A DNA stretch of 64,000 nucleotides, from positions 62,001-126,000 of the forward strand of contig NZ_SCML01000005.1 of NCBI RefSeq assembly GCF_005503365.1, given 5' to 3'. Below, piece after piece: positions 8,858 to 17,688 of the stretch (the first letter of the stretch is position 1; the number at the start of each line of letters is the position of its first letter). The notes below the pieces were generated by a model. That model had not been told where the DNA came from and did no database searches. It saw only the letters and a program-made list of their open reading frames with translations. Position numbers and translations under genes: made by a program. The DNA is from Hydrogenophaga sp. 2FB. Its GTDB lineage: Bacteria > Pseudomonadota > Gammaproteobacteria > Burkholderiales > Burkholderiaceae_C.

Positions 8858-9607
8858 TCAGGAGAAGACGCGGGCATCGCCCAGGGTCTTGGCTCGAAAG
8901 TCCAGCTTGCGGCAGAAGTAGTTCCAGCAGTGCTCGATGTGCACGGTGCTCATGATCTGGCCGTGCCGATGGTCGCGCGCCGCCTGCGCCGGAAACGATG
9001 GCGCGCGGCCCGCCGCCGCGCCCAGCAGATGCAGGCGCGCGGCGCGCTCCAGGAACACGCCGATGCACACCGCATGCTCGATGCTGGTGCCGCAGAAGGT
9101 GACGCCGTGGTTGGCCATCAGCACGGCGAAGTGCGGGCCCAGCGCCTCGGCCAGCGCCTCGCCCTGGTCGGGCGTTTTGAGAAGGGCGTTCTCACCGGCG
9201 AAGCAGGGCACGTGCGAGAAGTAGTCGGCATCCAGCGTGTACGGCTGCGGCGCATCGCCGAAGGCGGACAACACGCTGGCATGCGGTGGATGCGTGTGCG
9301 CCACGACCTGCACGTCCGGGCGCGCCAGCAGGATGCCCGAGTGGATGGGCCATTCGGAATGGCGCCCGCCCTCGCCGGCGAGTTGGCGGCCTTCGTGGTT
9401 CACCAGCACGAAGTCGCTGGCGCCCAGGATCTCGCCGAGGCCGCGCGCGTTGCGCTTGAACCAGAAGCCCCGGCCGGCGGGGTCGCGCAGCGACAGGTGG
9501 CCCAGGGTCATGTCGCCATGGCCTTCCATTTCCAGGATGCGGCAGGCGCGCGCCAGCTTGTCCAGTTGCAATGGCAGTTCGGGGTCGATTCGGTCGTCGT
9601 GGTACAT
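8858..9607 (-). CDS. Class II aldolase/adducin family protein
   Basis: A 249-residue enzyme of the fuculose/ribulose-phosphate aldolase type. The zinc-site motif HTHPP, the acidic catalytic residue in HSEWPIHSG and a later NHGVTF are visible. Family members cleave or epimerise phosphorylated sugars or decarboxylate hydroxy acids. The start at 9607 (MYHDDRIDP) is preferred. An upstream in-frame ATG at 9649 would place translation within 7 nt of the dyad at 9656-9670 and adds residues not typical of the family. It is first in a two-gene operon with the Bug receptor. Confidence 0.88.
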   Translation of the reverse strand: MYHDDRIDPELPLQLDKLARACRILEMEGHGDMTLGHLSLRDPAGRGFWFKRNARGLGEILGASDFVLVNHEGRQLAGEGGRHSEWPIHSGILLARPDVQVVAHTHPPHASVLSAFGDAPQPYTLDADYFSHVPCFAGENALLKTPDQGEALAEALGPHFAVLMANHGVTFCGTSIEHAVCIGVFLERAARLHLLGAAAGRAPSFPAQAARDHRHGQIMSTVHIEHCWNYFCRKLDFRAKTLGDARVFS

Positions 9608-9655
9608 GGCGATGACTGTACCGACCGGGTGCCGATTCGCCCATTTCAATCGGCG

Positions 9656-9670
9656 TTCGATGGCATCGAA
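9656..9670. promoter_or_regulatory. Palindrome TTCGATG-G-CATCGAA between aldolase and LysR genes
   Basis: A perfect 7-bp inverted repeat around one central base, containing a T-N11-A core (TCGATGGCATCGA), the classic LysR-box geometry. It lies between the divergent aldolase and tandem-HTH LysR genes, so it is the best candidate binding site for that regulator. Confidence 0.45.
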
Positions 9671-9701
9671 TATTCTTATCGAAGGTCCTTATCATCAGGC
9701 C

Positions 9702-10946
9702 ATGATCGAGAAGTTATCACCGCGAAACCTCCGCGTCCTGATCGCGGTGCAAGAGCGCACCAGTGTCGCCAGCGCCGCCAACGCGCTGCTGCGCGCACCC
9801 TCGGCGATTTCGCGCAGCGTGCAGGAACTTGAATTGGCTTTGGGAACCCCGCTGTTCGATCGGCTCCCCGCCGGCATGCTGCCGACCCCTGCCGGAGAGC
9901 TCGCGTACCGCCGGGCGAAGCTGGTCGAAAGCGAGTTCCTCGCCGCACATCGGGCGCTGACCGAGCTGGGCGCGGCGCGGCAGGCGCCCTTGTTCGCCAT
10001 GTTGGCAAGCGTGCGGCAGATGGCCGTGCTGGTGAAACTGGCGGAACTGGGCCACATGCCCTCCGTGGCCGAAGCGCTGGGCGTGTCGCAGCCGGCGATC
10101 AGCAGCGCGCTGCGGGAAGTGGAGCAGTCGCTGAAGCTGCCCTTGTTTGACCGGGGGCTGCGGCGCATGGTGGCCACACCGGCCGGTGAACTGCTGGTGT
10201 TCCGGCTGCGGCGCGTGCTCAGCGAGATCGGCCACCTGCGGGCCGACGTGGGCAGCCTGCTCGGCGATGTCAGTGGCCGGGTCACCATGTCCATGCTGCC
10301 GTCGTCCCGCACCTGGCTGATGCCGCAGGCGATCGCGAATGTGGTCGGCCGCCATCCCGGCGTGCAGGTGTCGGTGGTCGATGCCCCGTTCGATGTGTTG
10401 TTCGCCGGCCTGCAGTCGGGCGAGATCGATTTCATCTACACCGGCATTGGGCCCGAGTACCGGCACCGCGACCTCCGGGTCGAGCCGGTGTCGCAGGACC
10501 GGCTGGTGGTGGTGGCCCGTGCGGGCCACCCGCTGGCGCGCAAGGCGAAGCTGAAGGCGAGCGACCTGTCGCGGTTCCCCTGGGTGTTGCGCGATCCCAG
10601 TGCGCCCTCGCGCCAACTGCTGGACCACGTGTTCCGCCGCATAGGGCTGGACTCCCCCCGCGTCGCCGTGCAGGCCGGCGACCTCGGGCTGCTGCGCGGG
10701 CTGCTGATGCAGAGCGACATGCTGACCGCCGTGTCGCCGCAGCACCTGCTGCACGAGCTGCAGGCCGGGACCCTGGCTGCGCTCGACATCGACCTGCCCG
10801 ACAGCGTGCGCGAGGTCGGCTTCGTGCTGCGCAAGGACGCACAGCCCTCCGCACCCTGCGTGCTGCTGATGGAGGAAATCCTGGGCGCGGAGAAAAGGCG
10901 GCTCTCGCCCGTCAGGCCTGGACGAGCGCGGGCTTCACGGCCGTGA
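9702..10946 (+). CDS. LysR-type transcriptional regulator with two N-terminal HTH domains
   Basis: A 414-residue protein, about 100 longer than normal LysR regulators. Residues about 6-66 form a LysR-like winged HTH (AANALLRAPSAISRSVQELE, TPLFDRLPAG). Residues about 102-162 form a second, more canonical one (VAEALGVSQPAISSALREVE, LPLFDRGLRR). The LysR substrate-binding domain follows from about 190 to 395. The start at 9702 (MIEKLSPRNLRVL) puts the first HTH at the N-terminus; the open frame reaches further upstream but overlaps the divergent gene. It probably controls the adjacent aldolase-Bug operon. Similar long LysR proteins occur in Burkholderiales; the role of the first HTH is unknown. 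Confidence 0.9.
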   Translation: MIEKLSPRNLRVLIAVQERTSVASAANALLRAPSAISRSVQELELALGTPLFDRLPAGMLPTPAGELAYRRAKLVESEFLAAHRALTELGAARQAPLFAMLASVRQMAVLVKLAELGHMPSVAEALGVSQPAISSALREVEQSLKLPLFDRGLRRMVATPAGELLVFRLRRVLSEIGHLRADVGSLLGDVSGRVTMSMLPSSRTWLMPQAIANVVGRHPGVQVSVVDAPFDVLFAGLQSGEIDFIYTGIGPEYRHRDLRVEPVSQDRLVVVARAGHPLARKAKLKASDLSRFPWVLRDPSAPSRQLLDHVFRRIGLDSPRVAVQAGDLGLLRGLLMQSDMLTAVSPQHLLHELQAGTLAALDIDLPDSVREVGFVLRKDAQPSAPCVLLMEEILGAEKRRLSPVRPGRARASRP

Positions 10947-10964
10947 ACGCGGCCCACCCGCCCT

Positions 10965-11948
10965 TCAACGTGCTTTGTCCAGGGTGCCACCCGGTTTGGC
11001 GTGCCCGCTTCGACGCGACATTCGCCTCACGCTCCGCTTCGTCGCCCCCGTCAGGTGTTCGCGTAGAAATTCGATGAAGTCTCGAGCCGCGGCATTGCGG
11101 ATGGGGCCCTGCCGATAGACCAGCACCACACGCCGCTCGATGCGGGGCTCCTGCAGCGCGAGCACGGTCAACTCGGGATCGTGCAACGAGGTGGTGTAGA
11201 GCTGGGGCATGAGTCCGAGCGCCATGCCCCCGCGCACCAGCGCATAGAGGGTTTCCGAGTACTGCACGTGATACGGAGCCTGCGTGCCCTGGCCGAATTG
11301 CGCGCGCGCCGGCTCGCCGATCGCGGGCATGCTGCCGCTCTCGAACAGCACCAGGCGTTCATGGCCGATGTCCTTCCAGCTGGCTTTGCCATCGCGGGCC
11401 ATGGGATGGTCGCGCCGCACCACCAGAACCAGGGGGTCCTGGAACAGCTCAATGCAGGTCAGGCCGTCGGGCGGCTCGGTGATGGCCGCCAGCGCCAGAT
11501 CGAGCCGGCCCTCGCGCACCTCCTGCAGCAGCACGGTGGAGGGCGCATCGCGCCAGGTGAACTCCACCGCGGGTCCCGCGGCGGGCTTGAAGGCGTTCAC
11601 TGCCATGGCCATGCGGGTGCTGGCCGAGGGGATGACGCCCATGCGCACCAGTGACCGGCCCCGCTGCACGACCTGCTGGATGTCCTGCAGCGCGAGGTCC
11701 ACCGTGTTCACCAGGAAGTCGGTGCGCGCCAGCACTTCGGTGCCCAGCTGGGTGATCTCCAGCCGGTGCGTGGTGCGCGTGAGCAGCTGCGCGCCGAGCA
11801 GCTTTTCCATCTGTTTGATGGCGTTGCTCAAGGCCGGCTGCGTGATGGCCAGCCGCTGCGCCGCGCGGCCGAAATGGCCCTCTTGCATGAGCACGGAAAA
11901 GAACTGCAGGTGGCGCAGCGTCAGCGCCCGGATCGCGGGATCTTCCAC
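10965..11948 (-). CDS. LysR family transcriptional regulator
   Basis: A 327-residue LysR protein. The HTH lies at about residues 10-68 (GRAAQRLAITQPALSNAIKQ, LLTRTTHRLEIT), followed by a co-inducer domain (RMGVIPSASTRMAM...EGRLDLALAAI). It is divergent from the adenosine-deaminase-like gene, with 83 nt between starts. That AT-rich gap contains TTGATAA and TTATCACG half-sites that could be its operator. It likely regulates the deaminase-Bug-nucleoside hydrolase operon (inference from divergence). The C-terminal 25 residues are basic and not conserved. Confidence 0.92.
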   Translation of the reverse strand: MEDPAIRALTLRHLQFFSVLMQEGHFGRAAQRLAITQPALSNAIKQMEKLLGAQLLTRTTHRLEITQLGTEVLARTDFLVNTVDLALQDIQQVVQRGRSLVRMGVIPSASTRMAMAVNAFKPAAGPAVEFTWRDAPSTVLLQEVREGRLDLALAAITEPPDGLTCIELFQDPLVLVVRRDHPMARDGKASWKDIGHERLVLFESGSMPAIGEPARAQFGQGTQAPYHVQYSETLYALVRGGMALGLMPQLYTTSLHDPELTVLALQEPRIERRVVLVYRQGPIRNAAARDFIEFLREHLTGATKRSVRRMSRRSGHAKPGGTLDKAR

Positions 11949-12031
11949 CGACTTCCTTGATAACTTGGATGAATGAAATTATAGAAACATAAAACTTCTC
12001 TTATCACGAAGCCCTGCCTAGACTGGCCGGC

Positions 12032-13132
12032 ATGTCTTCCACAAACGACCCCGCGGCACACGCGCTCGATCGCTTTCTTCTGGCGATGCCGAAGATGGAG
12101 TTGCACTGCCATCTGTTTGGCACGGTGCGGCGCCAGACGTTTGCGGAGTTGAACCGCCGCGCGGGCGCCCCCTTGACCGATGACGAGGTGAGCGGCTTCT
12201 ACACCCGGGGCGAAAAACCCGTGGGTGTGTTGCGCGTGCTGCGCTCGCTGGACGCGCAACTGGTGCGCTCGGCGGCCGACCTGCACCGCCTCACGCTCGA
12301 ATACCTGGAAGACGCTGCCGCGCACAACGTGCGCTACGCCGAGTTCTTCTGGAACCCGACCGGCACGGTGCAGGCGTCCGGCATTCCCTATGCCGCCGCG
12401 CAGGACGCGATCGTGCAGGCCATCCGCGACGCCGAGCGGCCATTCGGCATCATAGGCCGCCTGATCGCCGCCGTGGACCGCGAAGCGAGCCCCCAGGCGG
12501 CTGCCGAGATGGTGGAATGGGTGGCGGCGTACCGGTGCGATGAAGTGATCGGCATCGGCATCGACTACCGCGAGAACGACCGCCCGCCCGAGCTGTTCGC
12601 CCAGGCCTATCAGGACGCCCGGCGCGCCGGCCTGAAGACCACCGCGCACGCCGGCGAGTTCGGCATGCCCTGGACCAACGTGCGCACCGCGCTGGACTTG
12701 CTGCAGGTCGATCGCATCGACCACGGCTACACGGTGGTCGACAACCCGGCCTTTGCGCAGCAATGCGCCGAGCGCGGTGTGCTGTTCACCGTGGTGCCCA
12801 CCAACTCCTATTACCTGCGCACGCTATCACCCGAGCGCTGGGCGCTGGACCACCCGATCCGCCGCATGCCCGGCCTGGGCCTGCGCATCCACCCCAACAC
12901 CGACGACCCGACCCTGCACCACGTGACGCCCACCGGCGCGTGGCAGATGATGGTGCGCGACTTTGGCTTCGGCCTCGACGACCTGCGCGGCTTCATGCAC
13001 AACGGCCTGGAGGGCGCCTGGATCGACGACACGCAGCGCCGCCGCTGGAACGCGGAGTGGAGCACGGCGTTCGATGTGCTGCGCGCGGCTTTTTGCAAAT
13101 CTCTTGCCTCTTCTTCTCCCCACCTCTCCTGA
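12032..13132 (+). CDS. Adenosine deaminase family protein
   Basis: A 366-residue TIM-barrel deaminase. Metal and catalytic motifs are present in order: MELHCHLFG (H25, H27), HAGEFG (H206, E209), IDHGY (H231) and NTDDPT (D291/D292). The family hydrolytically deaminates adenosine or adenine to inosine or hypoxanthine. The usual SN pair before the last motif reads PTNSYY here, so the preferred base or nucleoside may differ. It heads an operon with a Bug receptor (9-nt gap) and an exported nucleoside hydrolase, which supports a role in nucleoside or base salvage. Confidence 0.88.
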   Translation: MSSTNDPAAHALDRFLLAMPKMELHCHLFGTVRRQTFAELNRRAGAPLTDDEVSGFYTRGEKPVGVLRVLRSLDAQLVRSAADLHRLTLEYLEDAAAHNVRYAEFFWNPTGTVQASGIPYAAAQDAIVQAIRDAERPFGIIGRLIAAVDREASPQAAAEMVEWVAAYRCDEVIGIGIDYRENDRPPELFAQAYQDARRAGLKTTAHAGEFGMPWTNVRTALDLLQVDRIDHGYTVVDNPAFAQQCAERGVLFTVVPTNSYYLRTLSPERWALDHPIRRMPGLGLRIHPNTDDPTLHHVTPTGAWQMMVRDFGFGLDDLRGFMHNGLEGAWIDDTQRRRWNAEWSTAFDVLRAAFCKSLASSSPHLS

Positions 13133-13141
13133 AAGACCACC

Positions 13142-14122
13142 ATGGCCCTCGACCGCTCACGCCTCGTCTTTGCCGCCTCGCTGCTGCTGGCCTTCTCGGC
13201 CCATGCCCAGGGCCCCGCCTGGCCCGCCGCCAAACCGGTGACGCTGATCGTGCCGTTCACGGCCGGCGGCAGCGTGGACTTCATCGCCCGCCAGGTGGCC
13301 ACCAAGCTGGGCGAGCGCATCAACCAGACCGTGGTGATCGAAAACGTGGCCGGTGCCGGCGGCGCCATTGGCCTGCAGAAAGCCGTGAACGCGGCACCCG
13401 ACGGCTACACGCTGGTGGCAGGGCCCGACAGCGCGATCGCCATCGGCAAGCTGGTCAACCCCGCTGCCTACCGCTTCGATCCGCTCAAAGACCTGGTGCC
13501 GGTGGGCATGCTGAACACCGCGCCCATGCTGCTGGTGTCGCGCACGGACCTGCCGATCAAGAACTACGCCGACTTCGTCAAGCTCGCCAAAGCCGAGCCG
13601 GGCAAGTACACGTACGCCACCTCGGGTGTCGGCACCGTGCTGCATCTGGCGATGGAACAGCTCAAGCAGCGCTCGGGTATTTTTGTGACGCACGTGCCCT
13701 ACCGGGGCGGCGCGCAGATCGCCAACGACGTGATGGGCAAGCAGGTGGACCTGGCCATGCTGGTGAGCGCGAGCAGCATCCCCCACGTGCGCAGCGGCGG
13801 TCTCAAAGCCATGGGTGTGACGGGCAAGCAGCGGCTGGCCTCGCTGCCGGACGTGCCCACCTTCGACGAGTTGCCCGGCCTCAAGGGCTACGACGTGCTG
13901 AGCTGGACCGGCATCTTCGCGCCCAAGGGCACGCCGGCCGCCATCGTGAAACAGCTCAATGAAGCGCTCAACGACGCGTTGAAGGACAACGACGTGCGCG
14001 CGCGGCTCGCGGAGCAGGGCGCGTTGCCGGGCGGCGGCTCCGCCGAGGCGCTGGGCAGCTTTGCCCAGGCCGAGTTCGCCCGCAACCAGAAACTGGTGCC
14101 GACCCTCAACCTGAAGGAATGA
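13142..14122 (+). CDS. Tripartite tricarboxylate transporter receptor, Bug/TctC family
   Basis: A 326-residue periplasmic receptor. The signal peptide MALDRSRLVFAASLLLAFSAHA is followed by QGPAWPAAKPVTLIVPFTAGG. Further Bug hallmarks are APDGYTL and HVPYRGGAQIANDV. It sits between a deaminase and a nucleoside hydrolase gene, so its ligand may be a nucleoside, a base or a breakdown product (inference) rather than a tricarboxylate. Its stop overlaps an ATG (14119) of the next gene's frame. Confidence 0.92.
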   Translation: MALDRSRLVFAASLLLAFSAHAQGPAWPAAKPVTLIVPFTAGGSVDFIARQVATKLGERINQTVVIENVAGAGGAIGLQKAVNAAPDGYTLVAGPDSAIAIGKLVNPAAYRFDPLKDLVPVGMLNTAPMLLVSRTDLPIKNYADFVKLAKAEPGKYTYATSGVGTVLHLAMEQLKQRSGIFVTHVPYRGGAQIANDVMGKQVDLAMLVSASSIPHVRSGGLKAMGVTGKQRLASLPDVPTFDELPGLKGYDVLSWTGIFAPKGTPAAIVKQLNEALNDALKDNDVRARLAEQGALPGGGSAEALGSFAQAEFARNQKLVPTLNLKE

Positions 14123-14181
14123 GCGGCACGCGCGCTCGCCGATCCCGCCTCTTTTTTAAAACCCTCTCGGACATCGAACCC

Positions 14182-15282
14182 ATGCCCCTGGACATCTCCT
14201 CTCGCCGTGGTTTTCCCTCCACCGGTTCGCTGGCCCTGGCCAGCTGGGCAACCACCGGCCTGCTGCCCGCCGCCGCGCAAGATGCGCAGACCCAGGTGCT
14301 GCTGGGCGTGGCGCCGCAGCAGTTGCCCGCGATCCCCGCGACGAAGCGCACCGTGATCATCGACACGGACCCGGGCCAGGACGACGCCATTGCGCTCCTG
14401 TTCGCGCTCGCCGCGCCCGAGCGGCTGGACGTGCGCGCGCTCACGGTGTCGGTGGGCAACATGCCGCTGAGCGTCACGGAGAAGAACACGCGCCGGGTGC
14501 GCGACTGGGCCGGGCGCACCGATGTGCCGGTGTATGCCGGCTATCCCCGGCCGCTGATCCGCGAGCCGATCTTCGCGGACGACGTGCACGGCAAGACGGG
14601 CCTGGATGGTCCGGCGCTGCACGAGCCGCGCGGCCCGCTGGCGCAAGGCCATGCGGTGGACTACCTCATCCAGACCTTGCGCGGCGCCGCGCCCGCCAGC
14701 GTGGTGGTGGTCGGGCTGGGTCCGCTCACCAACATCGCGGCGGCGCTGAACATGGCGCCCGACATCAAGCCGGCGATCAGCGAGATCGTGGTGCTGGGTG
14801 GATCCTGGGGTGTCGGCGGCAACATCACGCCGGCCGCCACGTTCAACCTCTATGCCGACCCGGAAGCGGCGTCGGTGGTGTTCCGCAGCGGCGTGCCGGT
14901 GACGGCGGTGTCGCACGACGCCGCGCGGCGCGTGCTCGTCACGCCCGAGCGCATCGCGCCGTTCCGCCAGATGGGCAACAACGCCGGCAAGGTGGTGGCC
15001 GACATCCTCGATTCGGCCATGGACTACGCCATGCGCCGCCGGGGCGTGAAGGTGGGTCCGATGTACGACCCCTGCGTGATCGCGTACCTGCTGCAGCCCG
15101 AGTTGTTCAAGGGCGCGCGCGTGCCGGTCGACATCGAAACCCGAGGTGAGTTCACCTCCGGCGCCACGGTGGTGGACTTCCGGGGCTACACCAAGCGAAA
15201 GGCCAACACGCTGTGGATCAGCGCGGTGGACATCGATGGCTTCTACCGCCTGCTGGGCCAGCAGATCGCGCGTCTGCCCTAA
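14182..15282 (+). CDS. Nucleoside hydrolase (inosine-uridine type), Tat-exported
   Basis: A 366-residue enzyme hydrolysing the N-glycosidic bond of nucleosides to base and ribose. The calcium-binding motif DTDPGQDDA is at 61-69, with GPLTNIAAAL and a late MYDPCVIAYL as expected. The N-terminus carries a twin-arginine motif SRRGF followed by a hydrophobic stretch ending LLPAAAQDA, so a periplasmic location is likely. An in-frame ATG at 14119 overlaps the previous stop and would add 21 residues; 14182 is preferred because it puts the RR pair at residues 8-9. It ends convergent with the aldehyde dehydrogenase gene, with a 4-nt overlap. Confidence 0.88.
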   Translation: MPLDISSRRGFPSTGSLALASWATTGLLPAAAQDAQTQVLLGVAPQQLPAIPATKRTVIIDTDPGQDDAIALLFALAAPERLDVRALTVSVGNMPLSVTEKNTRRVRDWAGRTDVPVYAGYPRPLIREPIFADDVHGKTGLDGPALHEPRGPLAQGHAVDYLIQTLRGAAPASVVVVGLGPLTNIAAALNMAPDIKPAISEIVVLGGSWGVGGNITPAATFNLYADPEAASVVFRSGVPVTAVSHDAARRVLVTPERIAPFRQMGNNAGKVVADILDSAMDYAMRRRGVKVGPMYDPCVIAYLLQPELFKGARVPVDIETRGEFTSGATVVDFRGYTKRKANTLWISAVDIDGFYRLLGQQIARLP

Positions 15283-16724
15283 CCTTGTACGTACGCCGTC
15301 TTCACCGACGTGAAGAACTCCTGCGCATAGCGGCCTTGCTCGCGCGGCCCATAGCTGCTGCCTTTGCGCCCACCAAACGGCACGTGGTAGTCCACACCGG
15401 CTGTGGGCAGGTTCACCATCACCATGCCGGCCTGGCTGTGGCGCTGGAAATGCCGCGCGTGGCGCAGGCTGGTGGTGGCGATGCCCGATGACAGGCCGAA
15501 CGGCGTGTCGTTCGCCACCGCCAGGGCTTGTTCATAGTCGCGCACGCGGATGACGCTGGCCACGGGGCCGAACACTTCTTCGCGGTTGATGCGCATGGAC
15601 GGCGTGGTTTCTGTCAGCAGGGTGGGGGCGACGAAGAAGCCGCGTTTGCCACTGTTGGTGTGGCAGTCGGCCGCGCCGCCACCGGCCACCAGCACGGCAC
15701 CCTCGGTGCGCGCGCCTTCCACATAGTCCAGGTCCTGCCGAAGTTGTGCCTCACTCGCAGCGGGGCCGATGTGGGTGTCTGCGTGCAGCGCGTCGCCCAC
15801 GCGCAGACCCGCCATGCGTTGCGCCATCGCTTCGACGAAGCGGTCGTGGATGCCCTCGGTGACGATCAACCGGCTCGCGGCGGTGCAGCGTTGCCCGGTG
15901 GAGAAGAAGGCGCTCTGCACGCACAGCTCCACCGCCTGGGGCAGGTCGGCATCGTCCAGCACCACTTGCGGGTTCTTGCCGCCCATCTCCAGTTGCACCT
16001 TCTTGCCGCGTTCGGCGCATTGCACGGCGATGCGGTGGCCCACGTCGGTGGAGCCGGTGAAGCTCACGGCGTCGATGCCCGGGTGCGTGACGAAGGCATC
16101 TCCGATCACGCTGCCGCGCCCCATCACCAGGTTGAAGACACCGGCGGGCAAGCCGCAGCGGTGGATGATCTCGGCCAAGGCCCAGGCCGATGCCGGCGTG
16201 AGGTCGGCGGGCTTGAGCACCACGCAGTTGCCCCAGGCGAGCGCGGGTGCGATCTTCCACGCGGGGATGGCGATGGGGAAGTTCCAGGGGGTGATGAGGG
16301 CGACCACGCCCACGGGTTCGCGCGTGATCTCCACGCCCACGCCGGGCCGCACCGAAGGCAACAGCTCGCCGCTCAGGCGCAGGCACTCACCCGCGAAGAA
16401 ACGGAAGATGTGGCCGGCGCGGGTGACCTCGCCGATGGCCTCGGGGCGCGTCTTGCCTTCTTCGCGCGCGAGCAGCGCGCCGAGTTCTTCGCGGCGCGCC
16501 AGGATTTCGGTGCCGATACGGTCCAGCGCGTCGGACCGCGCCTGGATGCCGCCGGTGGACCACGCGGGAAACGCGGCGCGCGCGGCTGCAATGGCGGCGT
16601 CGAGCTGGTCTACGCTGGCTTGCGCGTATTCGCCGATGACGTCGTTCGGGTCGGACGGGTTGCGGTTCAGGCCCGCGGTGGCGCCTTGCACCCACTCACC
16701 GGCCACGAGGTTGCAGTAGGTCAT
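15279..16724 (-). CDS. NAD(P)-dependent aldehyde dehydrogenase
   Basis: A 481-residue ALDH. It has PWNFPIAIPAWK (oxyanion Asn), SFTGSTDVG (cofactor loop), general base Glu in LEMGGKNPQ and catalytic Cys in STGQRCTA. The FSTGQRCTA and PAWKIAPALAWGN spellings resemble alpha-ketoglutarate-semialdehyde dehydrogenases, but the substrate is uncertain. It is the last gene of the minus-strand operon starting at 19206, one base from the preceding hydroxyacid dehydrogenase gene. It oxidises an aldehyde intermediate to an acid in the cytoplasm. Confidence 0.92.
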   Translation of the reverse strand: MTYCNLVAGEWVQGATAGLNRNPSDPNDVIGEYAQASVDQLDAAIAAARAAFPAWSTGGIQARSDALDRIGTEILARREELGALLAREEGKTRPEAIGEVTRAGHIFRFFAGECLRLSGELLPSVRPGVGVEITREPVGVVALITPWNFPIAIPAWKIAPALAWGNCVVLKPADLTPASAWALAEIIHRCGLPAGVFNLVMGRGSVIGDAFVTHPGIDAVSFTGSTDVGHRIAVQCAERGKKVQLEMGGKNPQVVLDDADLPQAVELCVQSAFFSTGQRCTAASRLIVTEGIHDRFVEAMAQRMAGLRVGDALHADTHIGPAASEAQLRQDLDYVEGARTEGAVLVAGGGAADCHTNSGKRGFFVAPTLLTETTPSMRINREEVFGPVASVIRVRDYEQALAVANDTPFGLSSGIATTSLRHARHFQRHSQAGMVMVNLPTAGVDYHVPFGGRKGSSYGPREQGRYAQEFFTSVKTAYVQG

Positions 16725-16725
16725 C

Positions 16726-17679
16726 TCAGTTCACCGGGGTGAGCAGGGGTTGGCCGGCGAAGTGCCGGGTCGCATTGTCGATGAAGCGCACGACCGAGGC
16801 GTGGATGGCTTGCGGCGAGATGCCGGCAATGTGCGGTGTGAGGATGGCGTTGTCGAATGCCAGCAATGCCGCGGGCGGCAGCGGCTCGCCTTCGTACACA
16901 TCCAGCGCGGCGGCGCAAATGCGCTTCTCGCGCAGCGCATCGGCCAGCGCGGCGGTGTCCACCAGCGAGCCGCGCGCCACGTTCACCAGCACGCCGTCCG
17001 GACCGAGCGCGTCGAGCACGGCGCGGTTGACGATGTGGTGGGTGTCGGGCCCGGCGGGCGCGCAGATCACCAGGTAATCGCACCAGGTGGCCAGGGCGTG
17101 GATGTCGTCGAACCAGCGGTAGCCGGTTTCATCGCGCCGCGTGCGGCTGCAGTAGCCGATGTCCATGTCGAAACCGTGCGCGCGCCGCGCCATCTGGCGG
17201 CCGATGGCGCCCAGGCCGAAGATGCCGAGCTTGCGGCCCGACACGTGGGGTGGGCGCGGGATGTCGTCGCGCCACAGGCCGTTGCGCACGCCGCTGTTGA
17301 GGAAAGGAATGCGGCGAATGGCGGCCAGCAGGATCGCCATCGCATGATCGGCCACCGCCGCGTCGTTGGTGCCGGCTGCGTTGCACACGCGGATGCCGCG
17401 CGCGGTCGCCACATCCACCGGAATGTGCTCGTAACCCACACCCAGGCTGCACACCAGTTCGAGCGCGGTCAGACCCGCGAATTCGTCGGGCGTGAGACCG
17501 GTCGCGCCGTTGGTGAGCACCACGCGAAAGTGGCTGCCGTGCGCGGCGATGAGTGCCGCTGCGGCCGACCGGTCCACGCGCGGTTTTTCGATCGGCGCGT
17601 AGACCATGTCGAACTGCTCCGCGACAAGCGCACGGTGTTCTTCGGACAGGTAGACCAGGACGAGGAGCTTGGGTTTCAT
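16726..17679 (-). CDS. D-2-hydroxyacid dehydrogenase (NAD(P)-binding)
   Basis: A 317-residue member of the D-isomer 2-hydroxyacid dehydrogenase family. The Rossmann motif LGIFGLGAIGRQMARRA is central, and catalytic positions are seen in NVARGSLVD (Arg), YEGEPLPP (Glu) and LTPHIAG (His). It interconverts 2-oxo acids and D-2-hydroxy acids; glyoxylate/hydroxypyruvate-reductase-like activity is plausible. It lies 9 nt downstream of the AA_synth gene and 1 nt upstream of the ALDH gene, clearly co-transcribed. Confidence 0.92.
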   Translation of the reverse strand: MKPKLLVLVYLSEEHRALVAEQFDMVYAPIEKPRVDRSAAAALIAAHGSHFRVVLTNGATGLTPDEFAGLTALELVCSLGVGYEHIPVDVATARGIRVCNAAGTNDAAVADHAMAILLAAIRRIPFLNSGVRNGLWRDDIPRPPHVSGRKLGIFGLGAIGRQMARRAHGFDMDIGYCSRTRRDETGYRWFDDIHALATWCDYLVICAPAGPDTHHIVNRAVLDALGPDGVLVNVARGSLVDTAALADALREKRICAAALDVYEGEPLPPAALLAFDNAILTPHIAGISPQAIHASVVRFIDNATRHFAGQPLLTPVN

Positions 17680-17688
17680 GGTTGCAGC

